A DNA stretch of 64,000 bases, from contig NC_089278.1 of assembly GCF_963678975.1 (NCBI RefSeq), positions 10,443,479-10,507,478 of the forward strand, written 5' to 3'. The position numbers were made by a program, and so were the translations under genes. Under the pieces are notes generated by a model. That model searched no databases. It saw only the letters and a list, made by a program, of their open reading frames with translations, and was not told the origin of the DNA. Source of the stretch: Dysidea avara (taxonomy: Eukaryota > Porifera > Demospongiae > Dictyoceratida > Dysideidae). Numbering within the stretch: the first letter of the stretch is position 1; the number at the start of each line of letters is the position of its first letter. This document shows positions 22,751 through 35,100 of this stretch, piece after piece.

Positions 22751-25700
22751 ATGTTGCTAATACAGAGAATGTCTTCTGAAGAAGAAGATGAGAGGGACGC
22801 GTTATTTCCTGGTGAAGACCGTGACTTGGTGAGTCCAACAAGAAAGAGGGCGCGCCCTTTCCACAGAAGAAATTTACGAGCTGTTAAAAAAGGATTGGGA
22901 GTAGAGTCATTTAATGTTAGCACTTTGACAACACACACAGAAGAATTGAAGAGGATAGAAAGACTAGGGTCTCAGGGTGGTGATACGACAACAGGAAGTA
23001 GTGATGTTAGGGTAGGTACAAGTGCTGCACAACCTCAGCAGAATGGAGACCAAGATGGAGTGATAGTATTGAGTGATACTGATGATGACAATGACAATAA
23101 GCCACATTTCTCAAGTCACCGATCTGCCTGTGCAAAATACAGTGACACATTAGTTTGTACAGATGGTAGTCTTGTAGTGAACTTGGGCCATCCAAGTAAT
23201 GAGCAAGATATTCACCTGGCACCTCAAATAGCTGTAGCAGTAAAGCCTCATCAGGTACAAAGAGGTGGTATGTTGTGTGTTGTCTACCTCTTCATGCATA
23301 GGTGGGAGGCATCAGATTCTTATATGACAATGTTGTTGAGAGTCTGTCCAGATACAATGAGAGTCAAGGATTTGGGTGCATTCTTGCCCACTCCATGGGT
23401 CTGGGAAAAACACTACAAGTGATTGCTTTCATTGATGTGTTCTTACATTATACCAGCTCTCGACATGTGTTGTGTGTTGTTCCCATCAATACCATACAGA
23501 ATTGGGTGGCTGAGTTTAACATGTGGCTGCCACAGGCGACTGAAATTAATGAACCTTTAGGGACTTCTCTCTCACATTCAATCACAGATAATTTTCTTAA
23601 ACCTATTGTAACTCTAAAGCCAAGAAACTTTCCCCTATTTGTTCTTAATGACTCTACAAAGACGCTTCAGTCAAGAGTAAAAATCATAAAGGAATGGAGG
23701 GAAAAGGGTGGCGTGCTTTTAATAGGCTATGAGCTCTTTAGATTACTCTCCCTATCTGTCCCTTGTATTGGTGGAAACAAAATGGCAGTGAAGAAGAGGA
23801 AATCTAAAGCCCTGGACTCTCAGAATGTTACCATTGATCTGGATGAAACAGAAAAGGAGATGGAGCAATTAAAAGGTGAGACATATATAGTCTTAGGTCT
23901 ACCTTATCATCATTTGTACAGAGGTACAAGCAGCTTTGTGTCATCCTGGGCCTGACCTTGTAGTCTGTGATGAGGGACATATCATCAGAAATGATACCAC
24001 TCAAATCTCAAAGGCTCTTAAGAACATAAAAACCAGGTGATAAATTGTGTGTCAGTGATTATTTAAGCATCTTATATTAGGAGACGAGTAGTGACAACTG
24101 GCTATCCAATACAAAACAATTTGTTGGAGTACTGGTGTATGGTAGATTTTGTCAGGCCTAACTATCTTGGTACCAAACAAGAATTCCAGAACTTGTTTGA
24201 AAGGCCTATACAGAATGGCCAGTGTGTAGACAGCACTCCTATGGTAAGTAATATAGGTAATATATTCATACTAACAACTTATTGTATGTATATTAGGATG
24301 TGCAGTTGATGCGACAAAGAAGTCATGTCTTGCATACTCTTCTCAAGGGCTTTGTGTTAAGGTGAATTGTAAATAATTTACACGATAATGATTCATCAAT
24401 AACGTTGCCAATTTAGGAAGGGGCATGAGATCCTTCATAAAGTGTTGCCTAGAAAATATGAACATGTTTTGCTGCTTCGTATGACATCAATACAACAGCT
24501 ATTGTACCAGTGTGTTACCCAGCTCTTACTGCAGAAACATGGCCACACTACCCCCATCAATCCTATAAAGGCCTACTCTGTTTACAGCAAAGTTAGTTTT
24601 TCTGTTTTCTAGTTGTTTACTATTTATTGTGCAGTTGACCACAATATTTTTTTGTTTCATGTGTTGATGACTTAAGTGGTGTTTGACCTCACCTGCTGCT
24701 ATACTGTTTGTCTAAACAGATGTTTGTGTGTTTTGGGGGGGACATTATAATGATATTCATGATTCATCTGATTTCACACCTCATTATGGAGAGCTTATTT
24801 TTATTGCTTATAGATTTGGAACCACCCAGACATTTACCAAAGAGCTTGCATGAATGGTTCATCCCACTCTACCGAGTTTGATGGGGATGCTCTGTTGAGA
24901 GGAAACAGTTCCAATGACTATCTGCAGTGGGTTAGTGACTACGTAACATGATATATTATTGTAATTCTCCTCTGCGTGTCTATGTGCAGCCAAGTATGGA
25001 CTGTTTATCGTCCTACCAATTGGGAACAGTTGAACACAGTACCAAGATGTTCTTGTTAATGCATATCATCGATATGTCAGTTTGCATTGGTGATAAGTTA
25101 CTTGTGTACAGGTTAGATATTATTATTATTGTACAGGATGTGTTTCAGTAGTGTTGATTGGTTGTCTAATCTAATTGTGTTTATTGCTTTAGTCTTGTGT
25201 GCTAGACTAACTTGTGTACTGTGTTCTGTTAATTAGCCACAGCCTACTGGCGTTAAATAGTGTTGAGGAGTTGCTTGGCAAGAAACAAGTCCCTTATTCC
25301 AATGACTCAGCAACTATACAATACTCACCAGACAAGTGGGAAAAGAATGTCAACTACTTGAGTGAGTGAAGCACTTGTACCTGGTCATGCCATGATGATT
25401 TCCACTTGTACCTGGTCATGCCATGATGATTTCATTTGCTATAGGACTGGATGGTAGCACATCTGCACAAGAACGTGAGAGGCTCATTAGCAAGTTCAAC
25501 ACATCAAACAATGTGTGGATATTTCTGTTGTCCACAAAGTGTGTTTGTTACTAATTATTCTAAGATTATTTGGCTTCATTGTTTTGTCTTTCACAGAGCT
25601 GGTTGTCTTGGGATCAATCTTGTCGGAGCTAATCGTGTGGTTGTACTGGATGTCTCTTGGAACCCTTGTCATGACGTGCAGGCTGTGTGCAGGTGACCAG

Positions 25701-26667
25701 TCCATCTACCCTCAATATTGTGACCACCTTCTTGCTATAGAGTGTACAGATACGGGCAAAAGAAAAATTGTCACATTTATCGTTTGGTCTGTGATGGGAC
25801 ACTGGAGAGGAGAATATACAACAGACAGATATCCAAACAAGGAATGTCTGGTTGGTTATGTACATGTAGTGTAGTGTGTGATTAGTGGTGCATACTTGTA
25901 GACCGTGTGGTGGATGAGTTGAATCCTGAAAGGTGTTTAAGTAAAAGTGAAATAGCAAGTCTTATGGCTCCCCTGGTACATTATATAGTGCATTCATCTA
26001 GTAGTACTATATCACCTCTCTCTTATTAGCCTCCACTGCCTACCACGGTAGAATTTCATGAAGATGCTCACAGGTTTAGTTTTGACCCAGTACTGTACAA
26101 CTTGTGTCACCGATTTGGCACGTTAATGACAAAAGTAAGTGAGTACAGACTCAGCACTAGTGATTGTCAATGTCACAGTTACCATTTGAGCATGAGTCAT
26201 TACTTATTGATCAACAAGAGGAACTTGATGACAGAGAGAAAGAATTAGCAATGAGAGGTAGGTAAATGTTATGTATGAATTTTTTTTTTTTCAATTTTTT
26301 TTGTATTATAGCATATGAAAAAGAAAGAAGTGACAGTAATCAGAAATATAAAACAGTTCCTCTACCAAGTACAGTGAAGTGGGTGCAGATGTTTTGTGTA
26401 CTGTTTTTAGCTAACCACATTTTCAGCAAGAATGTTACCATGATGTCATTGCCAATATCCAGTACTACTAGTAGTTCAACTACACCACTTTTACCTGGAA
26501 AATTTTTACCCACCACCTTCAGTTTACCTTCTATCCATTTGGGGGCACTTAATGGATTGAGCAGATCATTACGGACTGATGCAGAACAGGCTACAAGTTC
26601 TACCACCACTACAGCTAACAGTAATGTGACGGGACATTCCAGCAGCGACGCTATTGTGATTGACTAG
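22751..26667 (+). CDS. RAD54L2: SNF2-family DNA translocase RAD54L2 (ARIP4-like)
   Basis: RAD54L2/ARIP4 is a nuclear ATP-driven DNA translocase acting on chromatin and on trapped topoisomerase 2. Sixteen exons join in phase: 22751-23254, 23302-23875, 23922-24036, 24081-24243, 24297-24361, 24417-24591, 24814-24930, 24990-25111, 25237-25361, 25445-25538, 25597-25692, 25741-25850, 25902-25975, 26030-26134, 26179-26257, 26312-26667 (957 aa). Helicase motifs in order: Walker A in [11 protein letters not shown], the DEGH box, [26 protein letters not shown], and motif VI in RVYRYGQKK. The segments [15 protein letters not shown] and [17 protein letters not shown] are family-specific. The N-terminus is short and acidic. 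An internal ATG at 22769 is an alternative start. The animal C-terminal extension is reduced to about 120 Ser/Thr-rich residues. Intron 9 contains a 30-bp unit in direct tandem (about 25372-25435). Confidence 0.93.
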
Positions 26668-26726
26668 AACTATTCTATTGTATAAATTAATTTATCATTC
26701 AGATTTTTGTACAAATCATTTTTCTG

Positions 26727-28166
26727 TCAGCTTGTACATATTTTGATCAATCTATCAGCTTCTCTTATCCCAGACAAGTAAGCTCCATGTACAGTAGCAA
26801 AGTGTGCCTGGTTGGTAGCCTCACCAGCGAAGAGCACTCGGTTGTTAGTCAATGGTTCTTCAAGAGCTGACATGTTAATTTGTGTGTTAGCAGTAGTCAA
26901 GTCCACCATGTAACAGCCACCAAATAATGGATCTGATGACCAGTTGTGCATGTGAACATCAATGGGTTTGGGGATAGGATGCTTCAACACCTTCTCCAGG
27001 ATATAGCATAATCCTTCAACAATTTCTTCTTTTGTGGCACTTTCAACTTGAGCCACCGTACACCCATGAAACCAAGTTTCATAAAAGTTAGAATTGGAAA
27101 TCCTCTCTACTGTGAATAGACTAGTAACCCATGGAAACTTCTTCTTTATAACAGGATCATCTTTATCCTCTGGTCGCCATAGTATCATTAGTGGTTTAAA
27201 CTTACATTTACTGGTAAACTCCTGATCAAATTGGAATACAATTTTTGCAATGTTACCAAAGCCAAGACTATGAATGGCCTTTAGTTTTTCCACAGGAAGA
27301 GGTGGTACAAACATTGAAGACTCATTGGGTAATAAGTTCTCATCTAAACATCGTCTTTTGAGTACACCAAGTGAAACAGTAACAATTACATGATCTGCTT
27401 CAAACTGATCACCATTCTTACATTTCACCATTGTTGGGTTACTTTCTGTATTGATACTGACCACCTCTCTACCGTAAAGAATCATATCCTTCGGTAGATC
27501 TTCTAGCAGCTTGTTAACCAAGAAGCCATAGGAATAGCCATCATCAAATTTGGCATCGGGGTCTCCACCTAAATCAACATAGGGACAAAGAATGCTAACC
27601 CCTTTACAATCCTCTTCACCCTCGACGACAGATTGTAAATGTAGAAATACTTCAAACAAACTGTTACAGTATGGCTCCTTCAACACCTTCCTGGTAGTCT
27701 TTTCTTTTTCCAGACTCTTTGGGTACTCATTGGCAAGGTAGGTGTATGTATCTTCGTACTGACTGGCCCAAGAACGTGCAGATGCATCAGGTTCAATGTC
27801 GTCAAGTAAATCTGAAAATTTATCATAGCACTTCAGTACAATATCGCTTGGCACAGATTCTCCATTTGTCAAGAGTGCAGACAATGTGTACTCCTCCCAT
27901 TCTGCTTCACGTTTGCCCTTTCCGGATATTAATCCGAATTTCTTGCCAAGGTCAAAAATGACATTCTTCTTTGTTCCATGAATATAAGTAGCACCTAGTT
28001 CTATTGGAACTCCATCCACTGTTGTAGTATGTGTACGTCCACCGGCCCTACTTGAGGCCTCTAGTACTTTAACATCAAACCCGTCCTGTCCATAAATCTT
28101 CCGTGTAGCCGATATTCCTGCCATGCCAGCACCTACGATTATAACTTTTCTTTTTTGCGAAATCAT
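26727..28166 (-). CDS. FAD-dependent polyamine oxidase (SMOX/PAOX-like)
   Basis: Polyamine oxidases oxidise spermine, spermidine or their acetyl forms to aminoaldehydes and hydrogen peroxide. One intronless frame encodes 479 aa. The N-terminal FAD-binding motif VIIVGAGMAGISA, the paired glycines in EASSRAGGRTH, and the C-terminal flavin motif LFAGEATNQAHFATVHGAYLSGIREA are all present, giving the layout of the amine-oxidase family. Length and spacing fit SMOX/PAOX rather than LSD1 or MAO (no SWIRM, no membrane tail). No peroxisomal SKL ending is seen (it ends KICTS). The start is the first in-frame ATG at 28164-28166; the open frame continues upstream without another ATG. Lack of introns among intron-rich neighbours suggests a retrocopy origin or ancient intron loss. 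Which polyamine it prefers cannot be told. Confidence 0.88.
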   Translation of the reverse strand: MISQKRKVIIVGAGMAGISATRKIYGQDGFDVKVLEASSRAGGRTHTTTVDGVPIELGATYIHGTKKNVIFDLGKKFGLISGKGKREAEWEEYTLSALLTNGESVPSDIVLKCYDKFSDLLDDIEPDASARSWASQYEDTYTYLANEYPKSLEKEKTTRKVLKEPYCNSLFEVFLHLQSVVEGEEDCKGVSILCPYVDLGGDPDAKFDDGYSYGFLVNKLLEDLPKDMILYGREVVSINTESNPTMVKCKNGDQFEADHVIVTVSLGVLKRRCLDENLLPNESSMFVPPLPVEKLKAIHSLGFGNIAKIVFQFDQEFTSKCKFKPLMILWRPEDKDDPVIKKKFPWVTSLFTVERISNSNFYETWFHGCTVAQVESATKEEIVEGLCYILEKVLKHPIPKPIDVHMHNWSSDPLFGGCYMVDLTTANTQINMSALEEPLTNNRVLFAGEATNQAHFATVHGAYLSGIREADRLIKICTS

Positions 28167-28320
28167 TTCCAAGTCAGCTACAGCTTGCAGGACGGGGCAG
28201 GATGCCAATGAATGAACGAGCTCTGGTGCCGAAACACCTAATTGTGGCGCAGTGCGCTGTATTTACAAGTTATTGTGCAAGTTCATTTATTCACAATCGA
28301 TTGTGGGTTGGCTAAATAAA
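28167..28320. promoter_or_regulatory. Shared head-to-head promoter, polyamine oxidase / CCDC124
   Basis: 154 bp separate the two start codons. A moderately GC-rich patch is centred near 28220-28260. No known motif was recognised. Confidence 0.4.
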
Positions 28321-29041
28321 ATGCCAAAGAAGTTTAAAGGAGAAAATTCCAAGGCTGTAGAAGCGAGGGAAAGAAGAGATTCCAAGAAACAAGCAGAAGT
28401 TCACAGAAAACAAAGGGAAGAGGAAGACGCCTACTGGCGAGATGACGACAAACGTGTACACAGAAAAGAACAACGCAAAGTAAGTTCGCTATGTCATATT
28501 CGTGGTTGCACTATTGTACTTTACGTTTACTGTCGAATTATTTTTGTGGCAGTTCGAGAAAGAGAGTAAACGCCAAAGTGTAGCAGATAGGAAGAAAGAA
28601 GCACAGCAACTTTTAGCTGAGGAAGAAGCAAAATTGGGTGGGAAATCAGCTAGTGTTGCCCCAAAGAAAGTTACCCGTGCAGAAATACAAGAGTTGACTG
28701 AGAAGGACACATTAGAACGACAGTCTAGTGCCACTGCAGGTGCAACAGCAGAACTTCTTCCCCTTAATGAGAATCCTAATCATTTATTGCGGGAAAGACA
28801 ACTGGAAGGCCATCATGATGCTGGTACTGTTGAAGAGGCTATTGCAGTGTTGAAAGTATCTGACAAGAAAGTGGATATTCACCCTGAGAAGAGACTAAAG
28901 GCTGCTTATGCTGCTTTTGAAGAGAGCGAATTGCCAAGATTAAAGACAGAAAACCCCAATTTGCGTTTGTCACAACTGAAACAGTTGCTCAAAAAGGAGT
29001 GGATGAAATCACCAGACAATCCTATGAATCAAGGTTTATAA
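28321..29041 (+). CDS. CCDC124: CCDC124 (Lso2-like) ribosome-associated protein
   Basis: CCDC124/Lso2 binds idle 80S ribosomes near the mRNA channel and helps them restart translation. Two exons (28321-28479, 28553-29041) join in phase to 215 aa, close to the 223-residue human protein. The first 110 residues are a highly charged helix/coiled coil beginning MPKKFKGENSKAVEARERR and containing VHRKQREEEDAYW. The C-terminal conserved part includes HDAGTVEEAIAVL, HPEKRLKAAYAAFEE, PRLKTENPNLRLSQLK and ends KSPDNPMNQ. These motifs define the family. It shares a short promoter with the polyamine oxidase gene. Confidence 0.95.
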
Positions 29042-29137
29042 CTTACAAAACACATCACATTTTTGTACTAGTACAGTTTTTACATAATGCGTACTTACGA
29101 AATACATTGTTCAAACAAGCAAGAAGTCAAATACACT

Positions 29138-32100
29138 TTAGTAAGTGTCCCTCACTGACCTAGTGTTAAATAATAGTATACATCATGTCTTAATAATGTG
29201 CATATTTACCTTATTGTCAGACTTGATTTTAATGTTTTCACATCAAACTTTTCAGGGCTGGTGAACGTTACTGATACCTTTTCTTTAGGTAACATCAAGA
29301 AGCCATTGTCACTAGAATGACAAAACAATATGTGAAAGGGACAGTTTGCCACATTCCACCAACCTGAAATATCCTACCAGTTCAGTAGACAGCCTCACAA
29401 ATATTGCCACAGCAGAACTCTCCAATGCAATCTATACCACATGATAGTGTAGTGTTAAAACATACAGATGGTTCACTTACAGAAGCTGAAGTAGCTGAAA
29501 CTTGGTTGACACCAGTAACAGTAATCTCTACCATTGGTAGCTTAACTTGACTGAAGCTGACAGGATAGAAGGCATTGCTGGCCAGTTCCATCATGTCTAA
29601 ATAGATAAAACAGAAGTAGCTTGTCCTCAGCTGCCTATATATTCTCAATCACACAATACTAGTATTGCAAATCAGTTTATATTCTTTGTGCTAGTTAACT
29701 GCTACATGTATTTACCGTAAATCAGGTCAAAAAATTTTCATCACTAGCTGTATCAACAAAAATCAAAATGACTAATTATTTTAACTAAACAAATAATTGA
29801 TGCACACAAATATTAATGTATAGTTATTCCGTCAAAAGTTTTTTCGTCGATTATGCCAGTGATGAAAATGTTGTGTCAAATTTTTAATTCAATTTTCAAT
29901 ACTGAAATTTTCTGATTTACAGTATGATTTTACAGTACTGCATACAGGTGTACAATAATTACAATGGTATTGGGGTATAGTACTGAAGCTCTGGGCTGGT
30001 GGCCATAAAAGAAAGAAAAAATACAATACTTAAATTACTTAGTTATATTGCATTAAAGGGTGAGTGTTGGAGCATTGACTACGTGGCCATACAAAATGGT
30101 GTGTACAAGGGTTGGCATGTAAATTGTGCATTCTAGTCTTGTTAGTGTTGATAGATAGAGATAAATCAAGGGGGTAGGTGTTCCATAATGAGGGATATCT
30201 GTATAGCCTTCAAGTCAGTATTTAAATTTGTGATATCAAGATTTCCAGTGATAACATTTTTTTTCAGTTTCTTGTATCTGGTCAGCCATTAATTTGGACT
30301 AGACTATGTTAATGTTAACAAGTGCATAGCCAGTAAGGGACAAGATAATCCACTCTTACTGTTATCCATATCATACATCTTTATCACGAGGAAACAATCA
30401 GTGGTTGAACATGTCTGAAAACATTGTGACATAGGTAGACTCCACACTTGGCCAGATTGAAGTGGTTTCAATGGAACCTTCACCGTGTAGTTCCTCACCA
30501 CAGTACCCTTTGTACAATATATGAAATATAGCACACAATGTAGTAACTACGCAAGACAACATACATCACTCCATTGTAGGAGTGTGATGGAGACAAGTGT
30601 ATTGTAGGAATTGACATTGTCATCACTGACAACATACACAGTGACGTTCTTATCTTGCTGAAATGGTGACACCAGTAATGGAGCATAAAACTTTTTAGCT
30701 GCATTGTGAAGAAGTTTCCAACGTCCATTATACTCAATTGATGCCCAACTCTGAGCTTGCCAGATGTCATTCTAAAATGGCAAATGATAATTATCATCAA
30801 TTAGAAGTAATAGTCTACCAGTTGCCAGTATAGTGTTCCCATAGTGTATCCATTAGATTCATTTTTGATTCGACGATAATGTTCAGCCTCAGCCTGAATA
30901 CAGATAGCTTGTACCACTTGTGTCAAGTAAATGAAATCTGAAAAATTTTCACTTTTATTTTTACTGAAAAAAGAAGTAAGTAGCAACAGTTTGAAACTGA
31001 TATCACATACTTATCTGGAAGGTGGAAGAATCGTTCCAGTTGTTTTGCCAGTTGATCATTACCATCAGGATGATGTTGACGATGGTTCATTAATGTAGAA
31101 TTATTGTCCCAGTCCTAAGAAATACATGGTGAGACGGCACACCATATACTATATACTACCTCAGCTATGGATATCTCTTTCATAGTTTCAAATGATGGAT
31201 AACTCTGGAAACCAAACTCACTAGCAAAACGAGGTCTAGGGAACTTGGTCACATTAGTACACAGGTCGGTATAGTCATAACTGGAACATGTCACACACAT
31301 TTAATAATGTTCACTCATCACTAAGGTGTTCTTACCGGTGAACATCACCATAGTGAGGGTCCTGGGAATCCCCCCATCGCTGGATCACCAGACCTCTATC
31401 ATCATCTATAAATAGGTAACCATTTGATGGGCTGGAGGGCCAGTAAGGTCTTGACTTATCCTAATAGAATAATCAGTAAATAGCTGCTTAGTGTGTGTTC
31501 TATCAGTTACTTCAGCCATTAAAGCTGGCCTCACTGTACCATCATACAATACATCATAGTCTAACACATGTTGAGTGTCAGAGTGAAGTGCAATGTTCTG
31601 ATTTTCATTGTTACCACTCCACAATACTATGCTGGAATGATGACCAAGCCGGCGTACTTGATGTTTTACCTCTTCAGTAACATTAGACAAGAAATCCTGT
31701 ACCAATAATAATAATAATAATAATAGCAATTAAAAAGTACATAGTATATACCTTGTCTCGAGGGTAGAGACCAACTGCAAACATGAACTCCTGCCAGACC
31801 ATAACACCCAACTGATCGCACAGGTCATAGAATTCATCTCTTTGGTATATACCACCTCCCCTGATACCAGTATGTGAGTACACAATCCATTCCTAACTCC
31901 ATAACACATACCATACTCTGAGCATATTCTGATGAGAAGCTACAGCAGACTGCAAAAGCCACTCAAGTGTTGCATTAGTCACCCTACTCTCAAATGCATC
32001 AACTGGTATCCAATTGGAGCCTTTGGCAAACACAGGAACACCTGCCGACATGAAAGCCTTAAATTCTGAGTTTATGCATCTATGTGGTGTACATGTGTGT

Positions 32101-35100
32101 TGCCCAGCTCTACTATTTCTTGAACAAGAAGCTATGTACATAAGTGATCACTGGTGGAAGCAACCTACCAGCTGTATTAATGTGTTAACCAGTCGGGTAG
32201 TTGGAAAAGATGGGCCTGGATGCACACAAGGAGGCAGACTCCACCCAAAATACACCACACTGCTAGTTGTAATCTGGAATTCTAACACAGTGGCTGCAGT
32301 CCACCATTAACAACATAGGTACCGTACAACAGGAAATATTGATAAAAAGAAATTTGGCTTTGACAAATTAAATTTTTGACAAAAGAAGTCACAGACCTAA
32401 ACATTGACTTTTGAGGCTTGTCAAATTTGTCAGATTTTTGTCAAAATTTCCTGTTGTGCTGTATCCATATGTGATAAACCATCAAGTTATTCTAATAGAG
32501 CAGTCAGAAGTATAATAGTACATATCTACAGCTCCTGGAATACTATTGCACCTTTACCTCTGTTCTTGTATGAACACAAAGAAGTAATGTGATTCAAGAG
32601 CCATGGCATCCGTACAATACAAAATTTAACCGAGATAAAATTTTGGCAATTTAACTTGAGATAGAATTCAGTGGATAATATTTTGGTGAACATGCGTTGT
32701 GTCATAACTGCATTCTCTCTATTTAACATCAGCAAGAATTTTTAGCGAATCAAAACCGATTTGTCAAATTTTTGTACCACATGGTAGCTATGTTGAATTT
32801 TATTACTCCACTAAATTGCAAATGCCAATTTCATTAATTTATGAGATGGTGATGACAAACTGCAACAATGCAATAATAGCAGCACATATTGGAATTAACA
32901 TTATTGCTGCTGGCTGCCACTTTGATTTTAAATTGTTTTTTTTTGTAGGTCTCCCTCTTTATATAGCTCGGTTGTTAGTCAAGTAGTTGTACAAAAGTTT
33001 TCAATTATATAATATAGTCTCAGCCAGCAATAAGCCGCCCTACCACTCACCAGTAATTCTCTATGAACTATGGTAGACTGTAGCTTCCATGTTAGAATTC
33101 AAGAGTACTACCGGTAAATGGTCAAGATAGTTGACCTATGTCAGAATATTGGTTGAGTCCAAATCTGCCTTTCCAACCACTGCACGGAAGCAAATGCTAA
33201 CTGTTCACACACAATTGGTTCAGGTAGGTCTCTGAGGCACGAGGCCTGTGAGACGCTGCTGCTGCTGCTTCTTCTTTGAGATACTAGTTCTTCCCCAGGA
33301 GGACTTTCCAGTACTGACATGTAGTATAATAAATTTCTTGCCTGTGTATATGGCAGCTGAAGGCTTGCATTTTTGCTTGTGTGATTGCATGGTTGTGTTC
33401 ATGCACATTCAAACATAACTACAACTGCTATTACTACCGTTTATTCTGAAGTAGAAGCTTAGTCCTTCCTCTCCACTTGGAAAGGGTTCCTAATACAACA
33501 GTCACACATATACACCAACAATCAGTTGATACTTGCACAAGCTCTAAGTGACGAAATCCAATCATCTTGTCTATGGTAACAACTGAACTTGAAGCATTAT
33601 TCTAATGGAGATACAAATACACAAAACAGAACATACATATACAGTTATGCACTGACTTTGTATGCATTAATGGTAGCCTCAAACTGGTAAAGGTTAGGCT
33701 TGCCATAGCCAATGGGATACCATAATTGTAACTTGGAGTGGTTAGTTGGTACCATCATATCTGCTCTAACACACTGCTCGCTCATTCCTTGTACTGTAAA
33801 TTTCTTCAATACAACAAATAATATTGGTGAACACATAGTAGAATGCTTACTTGGTCTGTCTTCCCAAGGGGACCAACTTTAATACTAACATCCAGTGTAA
33901 CTGGATCATCTAGTAATGCAAGCATATACAACTAGCAAAACCTGTTTGTTTATAGCCAGGCACCTACCAGTAGTCAATTGTGCACAGATCAGTGTGGACA
34001 CAATAAAATTGTTCTTGTCATGTAAATAAACTTGTGGAACAACATCAGTGACAAGTGCAAGAGCCACTTCAAACAGCACAATACTAATGTCTCTCCATAT
34101 GCCAACTGGTAAGAAGGCTGGACCCCAATCCCAGCCAAAATCTAAAAATATTAATACCAATACAAATGTCTTTTTGTGATTGTTAATACATACCTGACTG
34201 TGCCTTGCGAATGAAATTCTTATTACCAATAGGAAAGTATGATCCTAACAGTGATCAATACTAACAGTGATAGCTTATTATTCACTGACACACCTCCACC
34301 GCCCACTTTGTATGGGTACTCTTCAGATTTACGTTCAGAATACAATGCTACAGACTATATAGTGGAATTATATTGCATGATTAAGCCACCACAGTAACAT
34401 ACATACTTCAAAAGATATTTCTAATGTGTTTGGTCCTTCTGTTATGCTATCCTGTGAAAAAAAATCTACACTGATCACTGATCACATGGTAGTATGTAAC
34501 ATGGCCAAGAAAGCTGTTGTGCCACACTGTGCATATATATTGACAGGAAGAAAGAAAACACAGTGCATAGCTCCATATGGTCCATTCTTGAAAGCATTTT
34601 TACATTATACCTCCCCACCACTTTTGGCATTCACATACCACATTTAAGCACAATTATTTTATAGCCCTCAAAAAATTTCTTAATTTTTTCAGGTGCCTAA
34701 TTTTTCATCATTTCGCGTACTTTACACAAAACGCAATGCATAATATCTCAATTGCTGTGAAATTTGGCATACATTAAGAACATATTGAGGTGAATTCACA
34801 TGCCAAGTCTGGTATGAATCTAATAACCATTTACAGAGTGATAAATGATTATTTGTGTAAAAAGACCAATTTTTTTTCCTCAAACCTGCAGGGTAAACCT
34901 CTTTTGAGAATAATTTGAAAATAGGATTGTGTATCAAACCTTTTATACAAATCACAGTGACTGCTACAGAGTTACAAAGAGAAAACTGACTTGGTGAAAG
35001 GAAAATATTTTAATAGAACAGTCACCGAGTAGCAAAAAAGATACTCAGAAAAACTTGTTCAGAGTTCAAACCAGGGGCCTCCATACTGAATTCCCAAACC

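Noticed and set aside
31446-31510. Continuation of the MANBA-A open frame past the GAA|GTAACT donor
   Set aside because: Reading on gives non-homologous residues and loses the frame. Splicing at GTAACT joins to [11 protein letters not shown], which fits GH2 beta-mannosidases and holds in both copies.
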